The position numbers and the translations under genes are program-made. A model generated the notes under the pieces. The model ran no database searches and was not told the DNA's origin. It was given only the letters and a program-made list of their open reading frames with translations. From Shewanella sp. MTB7 (GTDB taxonomy: Bacteria; Pseudomonadota; Gammaproteobacteria; Enterobacterales; Shewanellaceae), in assembly GCF_027571385.1 (NCBI RefSeq), contig NZ_CP085636.1, positions 5,671,001 through 5,735,000 on the forward strand: a stretch of DNA of 64,000 bases, written 5' to 3'. Below are positions 8,576 through 17,572 of the stretch, piece by piece (position 1 is the stretch's first letter; every line of letters starts with the position of its first letter).

Positions 8576-9547
8576 TTAGTGAGCAAACAGGACAGACATA
8601 CCGACACGCAGATCATCTATCTTTGCATCGGGACGCAGTTCAACTTCAAAAGTGCGCATATCAAAATCATGGTCACTCTCAGTCGAACGCCAAGTTGCAA
8701 ACTCTCCCATAACACTGACATAGGTCACGGTGAACTCGACATCACGCCCTAATGCAGGCAGAGTAAGTATCAATTTATTGCCTTTAGTGAACTGCTTAAG
8801 CTCATCTTCACGAACCTGGAACACCGCCCAGGCATCGTTCATATCAATCAGACTCACAACCGGAAAACCACTGGGTGCCAGCTCGCCAGCTTGCAATAGT
8901 ACTTCACTTATCTCACCGGTTTTTGGCGAACGCATCTGGCTGTCAGCCAAGATAGCGCTCACTTCATTCACAGCACCTTCTGCCATGCGAGCGTTACCCG
9001 CAGCGGCCGCTTTAGTCTCTGAACGAGCGCCCTCTTCCGTCATCTGATACATAGCCAGTGCGGCTTGTTCTGTGTATTTTGCCGCTTGCCATTGGGTAAA
9101 AGCTTCATCACGTTTCTGCCTAGCAACCACACCTTCAACAAAAAGATTTTCGATTCTATCAAAAGTCGTCTTACCTAATGTTGACGCCGCCTTTGCCTTC
9201 AGCCACTGCTCCTTAGAAGCCATAACTTGTTGTTTACGAGCACCGCTATCAGCTTCCAGTTGCATCGCTTTAGCTGCATCGCGACCGCCTTCGGCCTGCA
9301 TTAGCTTGGCATCAAGCTCTGGACTGTGAATAGCAAATAACAGATCGCCCTCCTCCACCACGTCACCACGGCGCACCAAAACCTGTTCTACCCGACCCGG
9401 TACTTTTGAAGACACATTATATTCCTGCGCTTCAATCTGTCCCTGCAAGATCTGTGGCTTAGGACTGTAAGCCAGCTTTAAGCCGTAGCCCAATAGGATC
9501 ACCAGTGCCAAGAGTGCGACAACGGCGAGCAGACGATTAGCACGCAT
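8576..9547 (-). CDS. HlyD/EmrA-like membrane fusion protein (periplasmic adaptor)
   Basis: About 323 residues with an N-terminal membrane anchor (LLAVVALLALVILLGYG), a biotinyl-lipoyl half motif (VSSKVPGRVEQVLVRRGDVVEEGD), a long alpha-helical hairpin rich in Ala/Glu/Gln (about residues 80-180), and a C-terminal beta-barrel region containing QMRSPKTGEISEVLLQAGE. This is the adaptor that joins an inner-membrane transporter to a TolC-type channel. A TTG at 9559 opens the frame, but an ATG at 9547 has GGAG six bases upstream, so I place the start there. It sits 30 bp after the channel gene and 14 bp before the permeases. Similar to YbhG/YhiI adaptors that accompany ABC-2 permeases. Confidence 0.92.
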   Translation of the reverse strand: MRANRLLAVVALLALVILLGYGLKLAYSPKPQILQGQIEAQEYNVSSKVPGRVEQVLVRRGDVVEEGDLLFAIHSPELDAKLMQAEGGRDAAKAMQLEADSGARKQQVMASKEQWLKAKAASTLGKTTFDRIENLFVEGVVARQKRDEAFTQWQAAKYTEQAALAMYQMTEEGARSETKAAAAGNARMAEGAVNEVSAILADSQMRSPKTGEISEVLLQAGELAPSGFPVVSLIDMNDAWAVFQVREDELKQFTKGNKLILTLPALGRDVEFTVTYVSVMGEFATWRSTESDHDFDMRTFEVELRPDAKIDDLRVGMSVLFAH

Positions 9548-9577
9548 TTTTATCTCCAAAATAGTAATAGTTGTATT

Positions 9578-10957
9578 TTATAACCTGTTCGTACGACCGA
9601 TAAAATCATCCAATTGTCCGCTGATACTCATCAAACGTGCATAGGACTGAACATAACGGTATTTGGCACCGAGTTGCTGCATTTTTACGGCGCTAAGCTT
9701 CAGTTCGGCATCGACTCTATCTATTGAAGTCGACAAACCTTGATTAAAAGCCATTTCACGCAGACGTAGATTTTCTTCAGCCAGACTCAATGACGTATTA
9801 AGCGCTACGGCTTCCTCTTGCGCCTGTTGCAGTTGACGGTAACTTTGATCAAGTAACAGACTTAAGTCTTGCTGAGTTTGCGCCTTAGTATATCTAGCTT
9901 GTAGCAGCGCACTTTTCGCCGCTTGCACTTTACCACTGCGTCCGTCTCGGCTTAGTAGAGGCACCTTAACACCTAAACCTACCATCCAATCTGGCTCAAC
10001 CTTAGAGAACAGGCTGTCATCTTCATACAAGGTGTAATTACCGTAGAGAAAAACGGTGGGTTTATAACGTCCTTCTTCGACCTCGATCAAACCACTCGCT
10101 TGATCTTCTTTAGCTTCGAGTAATCTTAATGCCGGATGCTGAGTCATGGTTAACTGACTCAAGCGTGGTAGCGAGGGCTGATTTGTCAGCATGAATAACT
10201 GAGATGCTGGAGTCACACTGCGTTGATGTAACATACGAGATAACGCGATCATCGCCATCTCATGTTGACGCTTAGCACTGCCAGCACTCACTCGAGCATT
10301 CTCTAGCGCGACTTGCGCATTGAGCCTTTCAACCTTAGCGATCTGACCTTGTTCTTCCAATTTAAGGGCATGATCCACATGTTCAGATAAAGAGGCAACT
10401 AATTGCTGCTGCGTCTGCATTAACTTCTCTGTCACTGACACGGCGTAATATCTGTCGACTAACAGAGTAAACAGATCTCGGGTGACGAGTTGCAACTGCT
10501 GTTCTTTCTCCACCACTTGGGCAGCATGGATCCCTTGAGCTGCGGTGATCTTGCCACCAGTATAGATGGGCCACATGGCTTGTAGACTTGCACGGAAAAT
10601 ATCTTGTTCGGTAAAGGGGGTGACAAACATTGAACTTGGAATACTGGCCAATGCACCGCCCAGAGCTGGGGGTAAGCTGCCAGGATCGAGCGAAGCTAAC
10701 GGATTGAGATCCTGAAGATCCAGCTCGATCGGTTTTTGGAGATGAGTATAACTACCATTGATATCAAGAGAAGGCATGCCAAGATCTTCACCTGCTTCCT
10801 GCTCAGCTTGAGCCCGCAACACTTCTTGAGATTCGGCCTGAAGCTTATCGCTCACGGTCAATAACTGCTGCCACGCAGTGGTAAACGTCATCGGTTGAGC
10901 CAGAGAAGTACCTGATACTAAGATCAGAGACAAGCAAACGAACCGGGTTATTTTCAT
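9578..10957 (-). CDS. TolC-like outer-membrane efflux channel protein
   Basis: A 459-residue protein with a cleavable signal peptide (MKITRFVCLSLILVSGTSLAQP) and the two-fold repeated helical/beta organisation of the OEP family: DLFTLLVDRYYAVSVTEKL in the first half, and YTLYEDDSLFSKVEPDWMVGLGVKVPLL, then RYTKAQTQQDLSLLLDQSYRQL in the second. Such proteins form trimeric channels through the outer membrane and periplasm. It is the first gene of the four-gene export operon, and a 20-bp perfect palindrome lies 44 bp upstream of its start. Substrate is unknown. Confidence 0.92.
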   Translation of the reverse strand: MKITRFVCLSLILVSGTSLAQPMTFTTAWQQLLTVSDKLQAESQEVLRAQAEQEAGEDLGMPSLDINGSYTHLQKPIELDLQDLNPLASLDPGSLPPALGGALASIPSSMFVTPFTEQDIFRASLQAMWPIYTGGKITAAQGIHAAQVVEKEQQLQLVTRDLFTLLVDRYYAVSVTEKLMQTQQQLVASLSEHVDHALKLEEQGQIAKVERLNAQVALENARVSAGSAKRQHEMAMIALSRMLHQRSVTPASQLFMLTNQPSLPRLSQLTMTQHPALRLLEAKEDQASGLIEVEEGRYKPTVFLYGNYTLYEDDSLFSKVEPDWMVGLGVKVPLLSRDGRSGKVQAAKSALLQARYTKAQTQQDLSLLLDQSYRQLQQAQEEAVALNTSLSLAEENLRLREMAFNQGLSTSIDRVDAELKLSAVKMQQLGAKYRYVQSYARLMSISGQLDDFIGRTNRL

Positions 10958-11000
10958 CTATACCTCAAATAACTTTCAGCAAAAGCAAGTGCATTGCGCC

Positions 11001-11020
11001 ATTAGAGTATTGACTCTAAT
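11001..11020 (-). promoter_or_regulatory. Candidate operator: 20-bp perfect palindrome upstream of the export operon
   Basis: ATTAGAGT and ACTCTAAT flank ATTG, with no mismatch. It lies 44-63 bp upstream of the TolC-like start, an appropriate distance for a repressor or MerR-type site overlapping the promoter. No regulator gene is adjacent, so the binding protein is unknown. Confidence 0.5.
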
Positions 11021-11160
11021 TTATCGAGAGATGATAGCACCGATTAACATCAAGGACTAGCTACAGAGTTTCTAAGTTACTACATATCCTGGAATGTTCG
11101 TAAGTTCAGTTAGAGCCCGCAGCAAACTGCTGCTAGATCTTGATAAGAGCAAGGTTGCTT

Positions 11161-11184
11161 ATCCCTAGAATGAAGCCTAGGGAT
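11161..11184. repeat. Small hairpin between tldD and the export operon
   Basis: Arms ATCCCTAG and CTAGGGAT enclose eight bases. No T tract follows on the minus strand, so it is not a canonical terminator for tldD, but it is the only clear structure in the otherwise empty 11021-11252 gap. Confidence 0.4.
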
Positions 11185-11252
11185 CTTATATCAACCTCTC
11201 AATTCTATAAGCGAAGCATTCTAGCAGTGAGTCTGCGAACGCTCTACAAGAT

Positions 11253-12701
11253 TTACGCTGTTCCACCGACAGTTAAGCAGTCTAACTTAAGCGTTGGTTG
11301 ACCGACGCCTACTGGTACACTCTGGCCATCTTTACCACAAACGCCAACGCCTTGATCCAGCGCTAAATCGTTACCGACCATGGAGATCTGTCCCATAGCT
11401 TCAGGGCCATTGCCGATTAACGTCGCGCCCTTGATCGCTTGGGTGACTTCACCATTCTCAATTAAATAGGCTTCTGAGGCTGAGAAGACGAACTTACCTG
11501 AGGTTATGTCGACTTGGCCGCCACCAAAATTAGGTGCATAGATACCATTTTTAACTGACTTAATGATCTCGGCAGGATCTGACTCTCCCGCTTCCATATA
11601 CGTATTAGTCATACGCGGCATCGGCAAGTGGGCATAAGATTCACGACGGCCATTACCCGTTGACTGCTCGCCCATAAGACGCGCATTGAGTTTGTCTTGC
11701 ATATAACCTTTTAAAATTCCATCTTGGATAAGTACTGTCTTCTGAGTGATCACGCCTTCATCATCGATACTCAATGATCCACGACGATTAGGCATAGTGC
11801 CATCATCAACCACAGTCACTAACTTAGATGCTACTTGCTGACCCACTAAACCACTAAATGCACTGCTACCTTTGCGATTAAAATCGCCCTCTAATCCATG
11901 ACCAACCGCTTCATGTAACAAAACACCAGGCCAACCCGCACCAAGCACTACAGGCATCTGGCCTGCTGGAGCGTCGATAGCGGTTAAATTCACTGCGGCT
12001 TGACGCACAGCTTCACGGGCAAACGAGAAACACATGGGTAAACCAGTATCATCAGTTTCCATCAAGATCTCATATCCATGACGTCCGCCACCACCGCTTG
12101 CACCACGTTCACGTTTATCGTTTTCTTCTAAGATAACGCTACAGTTAAAACGCACTAAAGGACGAATATCGGCTGCTAACGTACCGTCACTTGCTGCAAC
12201 CAAAATCTCTTCATGCACACCAGAAAGACTCAACACCACCTGAATGATGCGACTATCCAGACTACGAATATAAGCATCGGCCTCTTTAAGCAGCGCAATT
12301 TTTTTCACCTCTTCCATTGCTGCAATAGGATCATCACTCAAATACAAGGCGTTAACGTCTTGGCGCTTCCACGCCTGCACACGACCATTTCCACCTGATG
12401 AAGCTATGCTACGAGCGGCCTCAGCCGATGCAATTAATGCTGCTGGTGTTATTTCATCAGCGTAGGCAAAGCCAGTTTTCTCACCGGTAATCGCTCGTAC
12501 ACCCACACCACGCTCGATATGAAAACTGCCCTCTTTTACTATGCCATCTTCTAACACCCAAGACTCATGACGGCTTCCTTGAAAATAGAGATCGGAAAAG
12601 TCGACGTCATGCTGATGAATAATATTCAGGTAACCCTGTAGATCACTCAGTGATTGTCCATCTTGCAATAAGCTTTGTTCAACTTGGGTTAAAAATGGCA
12701 T
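11253..12701 (-). CDS. tldD: TldD, catalytic zinc subunit of the TldD/TldE protease
   Basis: A 482-residue protein of normal TldD length. The [11 protein letters not shown] stretch near residue 265 is the HExxxH zinc-binding and catalytic motif characteristic of TldD. Other family blocks are visible: RGVGVRAI near residue 65, [11 protein letters not shown] near 310 and [14 protein letters not shown] near 395. With TldE (pmbA, 1362-2702) it forms a heterodimeric protease that cleaves unfolded or modified peptides (established knowledge). It lies downstream of the nitrilase gene, 58 bp away, and may be cotranscribed with yhdP and rng. The start ATG at 12701 follows a GAGA sequence. Identification is confident. 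Confidence 0.96.
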   Translation of the reverse strand: MPFLTQVEQSLLQDGQSLSDLQGYLNIIHQHDVDFSDLYFQGSRHESWVLEDGIVKEGSFHIERGVGVRAITGEKTGFAYADEITPAALIASAEAARSIASSGGNGRVQAWKRQDVNALYLSDDPIAAMEEVKKIALLKEADAYIRSLDSRIIQVVLSLSGVHEEILVAASDGTLAADIRPLVRFNCSVILEENDKRERGASGGGGRHGYEILMETDDTGLPMCFSFAREAVRQAAVNLTAIDAPAGQMPVVLGAGWPGVLLHEAVGHGLEGDFNRKGSSAFSGLVGQQVASKLVTVVDDGTMPNRRGSLSIDDEGVITQKTVLIQDGILKGYMQDKLNARLMGEQSTGNGRRESYAHLPMPRMTNTYMEAGESDPAEIIKSVKNGIYAPNFGGGQVDITSGKFVFSASEAYLIENGEVTQAIKGATLIGNGPEAMGQISMVGNDLALDQGVGVCGKDGQSVPVGVGQPTLKLDCLTVGGTA

Positions 12702-12739
12702 TAATGATTCTCTCTTTTAATTTAATTCTTTGAAAGAAG

Positions 12740-12760
12740 CTAGGTCCTAGGTCCTAGGTT
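12740..12760. repeat. Three tandem copies of a heptamer
   Basis: CTAGGTC CTAGGTC CTAGGTT lies in the short gap between the nitrilase stop and the tldD start. It is a minor simple repeat with no assigned role. Confidence 0.6.
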
Positions 12761-13608
12761 TAAGCATCTTTTCGTAGCAACTTTGGTGCTGAAAAACGGT
12801 TATTTTTCGATACTGGCATCTGTTGACGGATCTTAACCTGCTCACTCTTATCTAGCTTAGCTTGAACCCAGCCACATCCATCCATTTTTTGTGCCTGAAC
12901 TCGTCCCCAAGGATCGACGATCATACTTTGGCCCCAGGTCTCTCGACTACCTTGATTGTGCTTACCCCATTGAGCTGCGGCTAAAATAAAACATTGAGTC
13001 TCAATGGCACGAGCTTGAAGCAGAGGTTGCCAATGTGCAGCGCCTGTAACCTGAGTAAATGCTGAGGGCAGTGCAATAAGTTCAGCTCCCGCTAAGCGCA
13101 TCGCTCTAAATAGGTCCGGAAAACGAAGATCATAACAGATAGCCAAGCCTAATTTTCCAAACGGCGTATCTATCACACTAATCTTGTCACCGGGACAAAA
13201 GGTGTCACTCTCTCTATACTCTTTGGTGCCATCAGCAACATCGACATCAAACAGGTGTAATTTATCATAGTCGCTTAATACTTTACCCAGATTATCAAAC
13301 AAGTATGTACGGCTATAGACGCGTCCATCCTCAGATCGAACCGGTATAGTCCCTGCCACGAGGTAGATATCATATTTAGCAGCCAGCAGTGACATGGCTG
13401 TTTTCAGCTCTGTCGTGTCTGAACCTGGCTCACCTGCATATTCAAGCTGCTGGCTCTCGTGACCACCGAAAAGCAGACAACACTCAGGTAAAACAACTAA
13501 CTGTGGCTCAGCAAGATCTCGTGGAAGCAGATTAAGCTGCGACTCTATATACTTCAGGTTCGCCGATACGTCTCGACTGCTTTGACATTGTAATAGGCTG
13601 ATCTGCAT
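12760..13608 (-). CDS. Carbon-nitrogen hydrolase, nitrilase superfamily (Nit-type, deaminated glutathione amidase-like)
   Basis: A 282-residue cytoplasmic hydrolase with the full nitrilase catalytic set: Glu in VVLPECCL (about residue 42), Lys in YDKLHLFDV (about 115) and Cys in LAICYDLRFPDLFR (about 157). The YDLRFPDL and HLFDVDV motifs match the Nit1/Nit2/YbeM branch, which removes amide groups from deaminated glutathione or omega-amides; the exact substrate is inference. The gene starts inside the 3' end of yhdP, overlapping it by 77 bp in another frame. The start is kept because MQISLLQCQSSRDVSANL aligns with the family N terminus. It is sandwiched between yhdP and tldD, as in other Shewanella-like genomes. 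Confidence 0.93.
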   Translation of the reverse strand: MQISLLQCQSSRDVSANLKYIESQLNLLPRDLAEPQLVVLPECCLLFGGHESQQLEYAGEPGSDTTELKTAMSLLAAKYDIYLVAGTIPVRSEDGRVYSRTYLFDNLGKVLSDYDKLHLFDVDVADGTKEYRESDTFCPGDKISVIDTPFGKLGLAICYDLRFPDLFRAMRLAGAELIALPSAFTQVTGAAHWQPLLQARAIETQCFILAAAQWGKHNQGSRETWGQSMIVDPWGRVQAQKMDGCGWVQAKLDKSEQVKIRQQMPVSKNNRFSAPKLLRKDA

Positions 13609-16600
13609 CCTTTACCTCCTCTTTAGACTTATCCTTAAAAACAGGTATCGCTTGTATAGTCGTTTCGGGGATCTCGACACCCGAATTTGATTCTGTTTGA
13701 TCAACTTTGGGTAATACTGATTCAGGGATCTCTATCTCTTTACTCTTACGTTCTAGCTCTTCAATTTTGGGATCTGACATGGTGCCTGTTAAACGGAACC
13801 TAAGTTCAGTGATCACCTCTATGACAGGTTCAAGTACCTTGGTCAGAGCAAATGCACCAAGACCAAAAGTCCAGCCACCGGTAGTGAGTAATACCACAGT
13901 CGGTACACTTGAGGCGAGTTGCGGAACAAAACGAATATCGTAATTCAAACTCTCCGTCATAAGATTAGTGTAACCCCGCACCTTCATATTACCGGCCACT
14001 GCATCCATTTCAGTATCGCGGGTTTTAATCACACCATTATCAATATTTAGCGTTCCAGTGAAAGAATCAAAGTAAAGCCCTTTGCCAAATACATCAGAGA
14101 AATCTAAAGAGAGTTTTCTCAGCAAGGAATCGAGACTAAATAGTGAAAATATTCTCGTGCCCTTATCACTGACCTCTGATAAGTGACCTTTTCCTAGTGT
14201 AAAGTCAACCAAGCCATTTAGGGAATCTAGTGAAAATTCATAGGGAGCACCTTGCCATAACACTTGAGCGTTTATTGCTACAGGCGCATTTTTTAACCCT
14301 GGGTCCATACCGAGAATAGCGGATATATCATCAAACTTAGTGGCATCTAGCTTCACATTAAATTCAGTGACATTCTCATTAGCGTCTTTCTTCCAAGCAC
14401 CTTTACCAGTGAGCGTCACTTCTGGTGTCGTAAGGGAGACAGTCTGGATCAGGTAATTATTACCTTCTGGTGTCCCCTGTAAAACCAGATGACCTAGAGG
14501 CATACCATAAAAGCGAAAATCATCCACATCGATCGCTAATGGAGGCAAGTTTTGCAGCACAGTATCTGACTTAAATCGTACATTTTCAGGCTTTTTTATC
14601 AATGGAGCCATATGGAACTTGGTGCCCACCAACTTTAAGCCTTGTGTTGACCAGTCCTGATAAAAGTCGACACGGCCATCAAATTCGTTGGACTCAGCTT
14701 CGAAGCGCCACACATGTTCAATTGGATTCGCCTTCAACGTAAGATCTGTTAACGCTTGCCCCATCAAATCTAAATGATCTATCTTGCCATCGATACTGAT
14801 CAAAGGTGGAAAGAAATTCCCACCTGCTTGTTCGCCGATCTCAACCTCACTCATCTCAACCTTATCCGAATGAGTAAACTTGGTAATAATAGGCAACCAA
14901 GGTGCGAATTTGGTTTGATCAATAGAAAGCTGAAGATGCCCTTTATTCTTTTTCAGTTGATCGCCAGGTCTAAACAAACGGCCAAGCAAGAGATCAAAAT
15001 GAGCGAGCTTATTGGCAGAAGTCAGATCAAACCCACCCCAGAACTCCATATCTTTACCTAACTTGATCCCGAGAGAGGACTGTTTATTATCACCTATTAG
15101 CTCAGCGGTTAACTTACGTGACTCACCTTTAGCTTTTGTAAAAGGGTTTGGGAGCTTTAAATCAACACCAACAAGATCGCTGCTAACTTGTGCCTGGATC
15201 CGATAACCAATAGGATCAAAAATCAACGTCATTCCGCCATTCCAATTCAGCTCACCTGAGTAGAAATCTTTAAGTGGGTTATCCAGAGAGTCAGGAAGTT
15301 CAGCCAGCTGCCACACTCCATCTAATGATAGATTTAGACCATAATTCTGTCCCATCGTCTCGGTATCGAACGTTAATGAGACTGGCTGCTGGTAAAGCTT
15401 CGCTTTAATACCTTCACCTGTGACGACATCATTGATAAAATGTACTTGACCTGTCACCTCATCCAGCGCGATACCCGGCGTCGTAATAAACACTGGGGTT
15501 CGATCGAAATTAACCAGACCACGGATCTGCTCCGTCTCGCCATCAAAAAGCGGAATAGAGAGATCCAGATTAGCACTGACCTCCCCCTTAATCTGTACCA
15601 CATCCAATGTTGATCCTACAGAATCGGCTAGAGAAGAGAGATTAAGAACCCGAGTTGCCGCCTCACCTTGAGTGACCAAATCAGCTTTTACCTGTAACAG
15701 AGAACGATCGCCTAATTCAGGGATAATGACACTTGCTCCATCAACCACCACATCCAATAACTTACCTTGATTGATCAGAAGGTCCATACGCGCATTTTCA
15801 AACAACGCCGATAAGTTCAACTCGGTCACCACTGGCCAATCAGGCTGAAACTCAAACTCAGCCTCTTGAATAGTAAACTCTGCTTGGAATATTCCTGAAT
15901 GATCTTGATATGGATAGTTAGCTAATGGACCATGCCAGAGAATTTTAGCATCCTGAGTGTTACCTGTGATCAGTCCAGTTTCAAGGTATTCAACCAAGTC
16001 TTTACTCATACCATTAAGCGGAAAGTAGTTTGCGGCGCTAGATACATCGTGCAGCTTCACATCCGCTAACAGAGCCAAATGTGTCCCCTCTCCAAACCCT
16101 AAACGCATAGAGGCATCGATGGAGATATCCGGATTATGTAATACTAGACGCGGCAGAATTAATGCTTGTGATTTAACGTCATATTTGACATTGAATGCCT
16201 TGCCATCGAACGCAAGAGGAGCCCTAAAAGCTGAACCAAAATCTATCCGATATTTCTGCTCTGGTAGCGACAGGTATAGGGCATCGGTTTGCCAACCAAG
16301 TGCCATATCAATGGGCATTGAGCCCGGGATCTCCCCATCTGCATGCCAATTTAGTTGCTCAACATCGAGCGCCAATATTGGTACGCCGTTATCGACAGAT
16401 AATTTGATAGCGTTAAGGTACCCCTTAGGTTCCAGCAACTGCCAGGTTTCAAGCATTGCCAAGTCGATACCAGGGATCAAAGGCAATAGGGGTAAAAGTG
16501 TACTTGTATCCAGACGATTTAGAGACGCTATTAACACGTTACCGCGTTTCTCAGCCATAAATTGGAGGTCAGGCCAAGCTTGCTTGTTAGTTTCAAAGGC

Positions 16601-17572
16601 AAGCCCATCGGTATTAAAATACCAGCCACTATCCTTAGGATACCAGCTCATACTTCCACCTTTAATCTCGAAGTTTTGCTGCTGCTCATTAAGCGTCCAT
16701 TCTAGCCAACTAGGTTCAAATTCAACCTGAGCAGAACTAATGCGCCGCTGTGCAATATCGAACCAAGCTTGAAGATTAACAACTCCCTCCAATGCTAACT
16801 TACTTGAGCTATCGTAGGGATCAGCTTGTCTTGAGGCCCACTCACCAAGATCCAATGAACGCGCAGCAAGATAGATCTGTCCTTTCAAGCTGTCAGGTCG
16901 ATACCCATTACCCTTAATATCCAGTTGTAAGCTTAACAACTCAACATCTGAGGCGGCACTGTCCAGATAGAGTTTTCCTTGACCCTGGTGTCTTAACTTA
17001 CTATTTTTCCATCTTAGATCTTTGACATATATGGGCCTGTACTCATGCTTCTCACTCAAGAGTTGTAAGCTGGCGTCACGGATTGAGAAATGTGCCAACT
17101 GTTCAAGCAACAAGCTATAGAGCCAATCAGTATCAACAGATGAAGACGGAGCAGCCTCAGCGGTTGTCGAAGATGTTTGGTTCAACTTGTCAATATCCAA
17201 TGCAACGTGAACCCCTTCGAATATCACGGTTTCAATCTGGGGGCTTAAGGTAATAATGCTCTGCCAAAAATCTAGCTTCACATGCACATCGTCAACAACT
17301 AAAGTGAAAGGCAGGTTTTCCTGAGGCGGGAGTACCAGTTTCTTAACCGTCAATGCAGGGCCAAATGCTTGCCATTCAGCGCTCAGTTCACCCACATTTA
17401 CTTGTACTTGATATTCAGACTTTATGTAGTTAGCCAGCTCCGTTCTAACCTGGTCAAGCTGTGGCAATAATCCTCTAAAGAGACTGACTACCAATGCAAA
17501 GAGCACCAGTATAATGGCTAAAACTTGCCAGCAAACGCGGCTGAACTTTCGGGGACAGAATTTGGGTGACAC
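13532..17572 (-). CDS. yhdP: YhdP, large AsmA-like envelope protein for phospholipid transport
   Basis: A 1346-residue protein with one N-terminal membrane helix (VLAIILVLFALVVSLF, about residues 17-32), a very long periplasmic beta-rich body with repeated amphipathic strands and a C-terminal AsmA-like/DUF3971-type region, ending in a charged tail. In E. coli YhdP, with TamB and YdbH, forms a bridge carrying phospholipids to the outer membrane (established knowledge). A GTG at 17572 starts the gene, overlapping the rng stop by one base (TAGTG), so translation is coupled. The last 77 bp overlap the nitrilase gene. The proline/charged tail after about residue 1280 is less conserved-looking than the body and may be a lineage extension. 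Confidence 0.93.
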   Translation of the reverse strand: MSPKFCPRKFSRVCWQVLAIILVLFALVVSLFRGLLPQLDQVRTELANYIKSEYQVQVNVGELSAEWQAFGPALTVKKLVLPPQENLPFTLVVDDVHVKLDFWQSIITLSPQIETVIFEGVHVALDIDKLNQTSSTTAEAAPSSSVDTDWLYSLLLEQLAHFSIRDASLQLLSEKHEYRPIYVKDLRWKNSKLRHQGQGKLYLDSAASDVELLSLQLDIKGNGYRPDSLKGQIYLAARSLDLGEWASRQADPYDSSSKLALEGVVNLQAWFDIAQRRISSAQVEFEPSWLEWTLNEQQQNFEIKGGSMSWYPKDSGWYFNTDGLAFETNKQAWPDLQFMAEKRGNVLIASLNRLDTSTLLPLLPLIPGIDLAMLETWQLLEPKGYLNAIKLSVDNGVPILALDVEQLNWHADGEIPGSMPIDMALGWQTDALYLSLPEQKYRIDFGSAFRAPLAFDGKAFNVKYDVKSQALILPRLVLHNPDISIDASMRLGFGEGTHLALLADVKLHDVSSAANYFPLNGMSKDLVEYLETGLITGNTQDAKILWHGPLANYPYQDHSGIFQAEFTIQEAEFEFQPDWPVVTELNLSALFENARMDLLINQGKLLDVVVDGASVIIPELGDRSLLQVKADLVTQGEAATRVLNLSSLADSVGSTLDVVQIKGEVSANLDLSIPLFDGETEQIRGLVNFDRTPVFITTPGIALDEVTGQVHFINDVVTGEGIKAKLYQQPVSLTFDTETMGQNYGLNLSLDGVWQLAELPDSLDNPLKDFYSGELNWNGGMTLIFDPIGYRIQAQVSSDLVGVDLKLPNPFTKAKGESRKLTAELIGDNKQSSLGIKLGKDMEFWGGFDLTSANKLAHFDLLLGRLFRPGDQLKKNKGHLQLSIDQTKFAPWLPIITKFTHSDKVEMSEVEIGEQAGGNFFPPLISIDGKIDHLDLMGQALTDLTLKANPIEHVWRFEAESNEFDGRVDFYQDWSTQGLKLVGTKFHMAPLIKKPENVRFKSDTVLQNLPPLAIDVDDFRFYGMPLGHLVLQGTPEGNNYLIQTVSLTTPEVTLTGKGAWKKDANENVTEFNVKLDATKFDDISAILGMDPGLKNAPVAINAQVLWQGAPYEFSLDSLNGLVDFTLGKGHLSEVSDKGTRIFSLFSLDSLLRKLSLDFSDVFGKGLYFDSFTGTLNIDNGVIKTRDTEMDAVAGNMKVRGYTNLMTESLNYDIRFVPQLASSVPTVVLLTTGGWTFGLGAFALTKVLEPVIEVITELRFRLTGTMSDPKIEELERKSKEIEIPESVLPKVDQTESNSGVEIPETTIQAIPVFKDKSKEEVKDADQPITMSKQSRRIGEPEVYRVAA

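Noticed and set aside
11161..11184. Terminator for tldD
   Set aside because: The hairpin has no T tract on the minus strand, so I list it only as a repeat.
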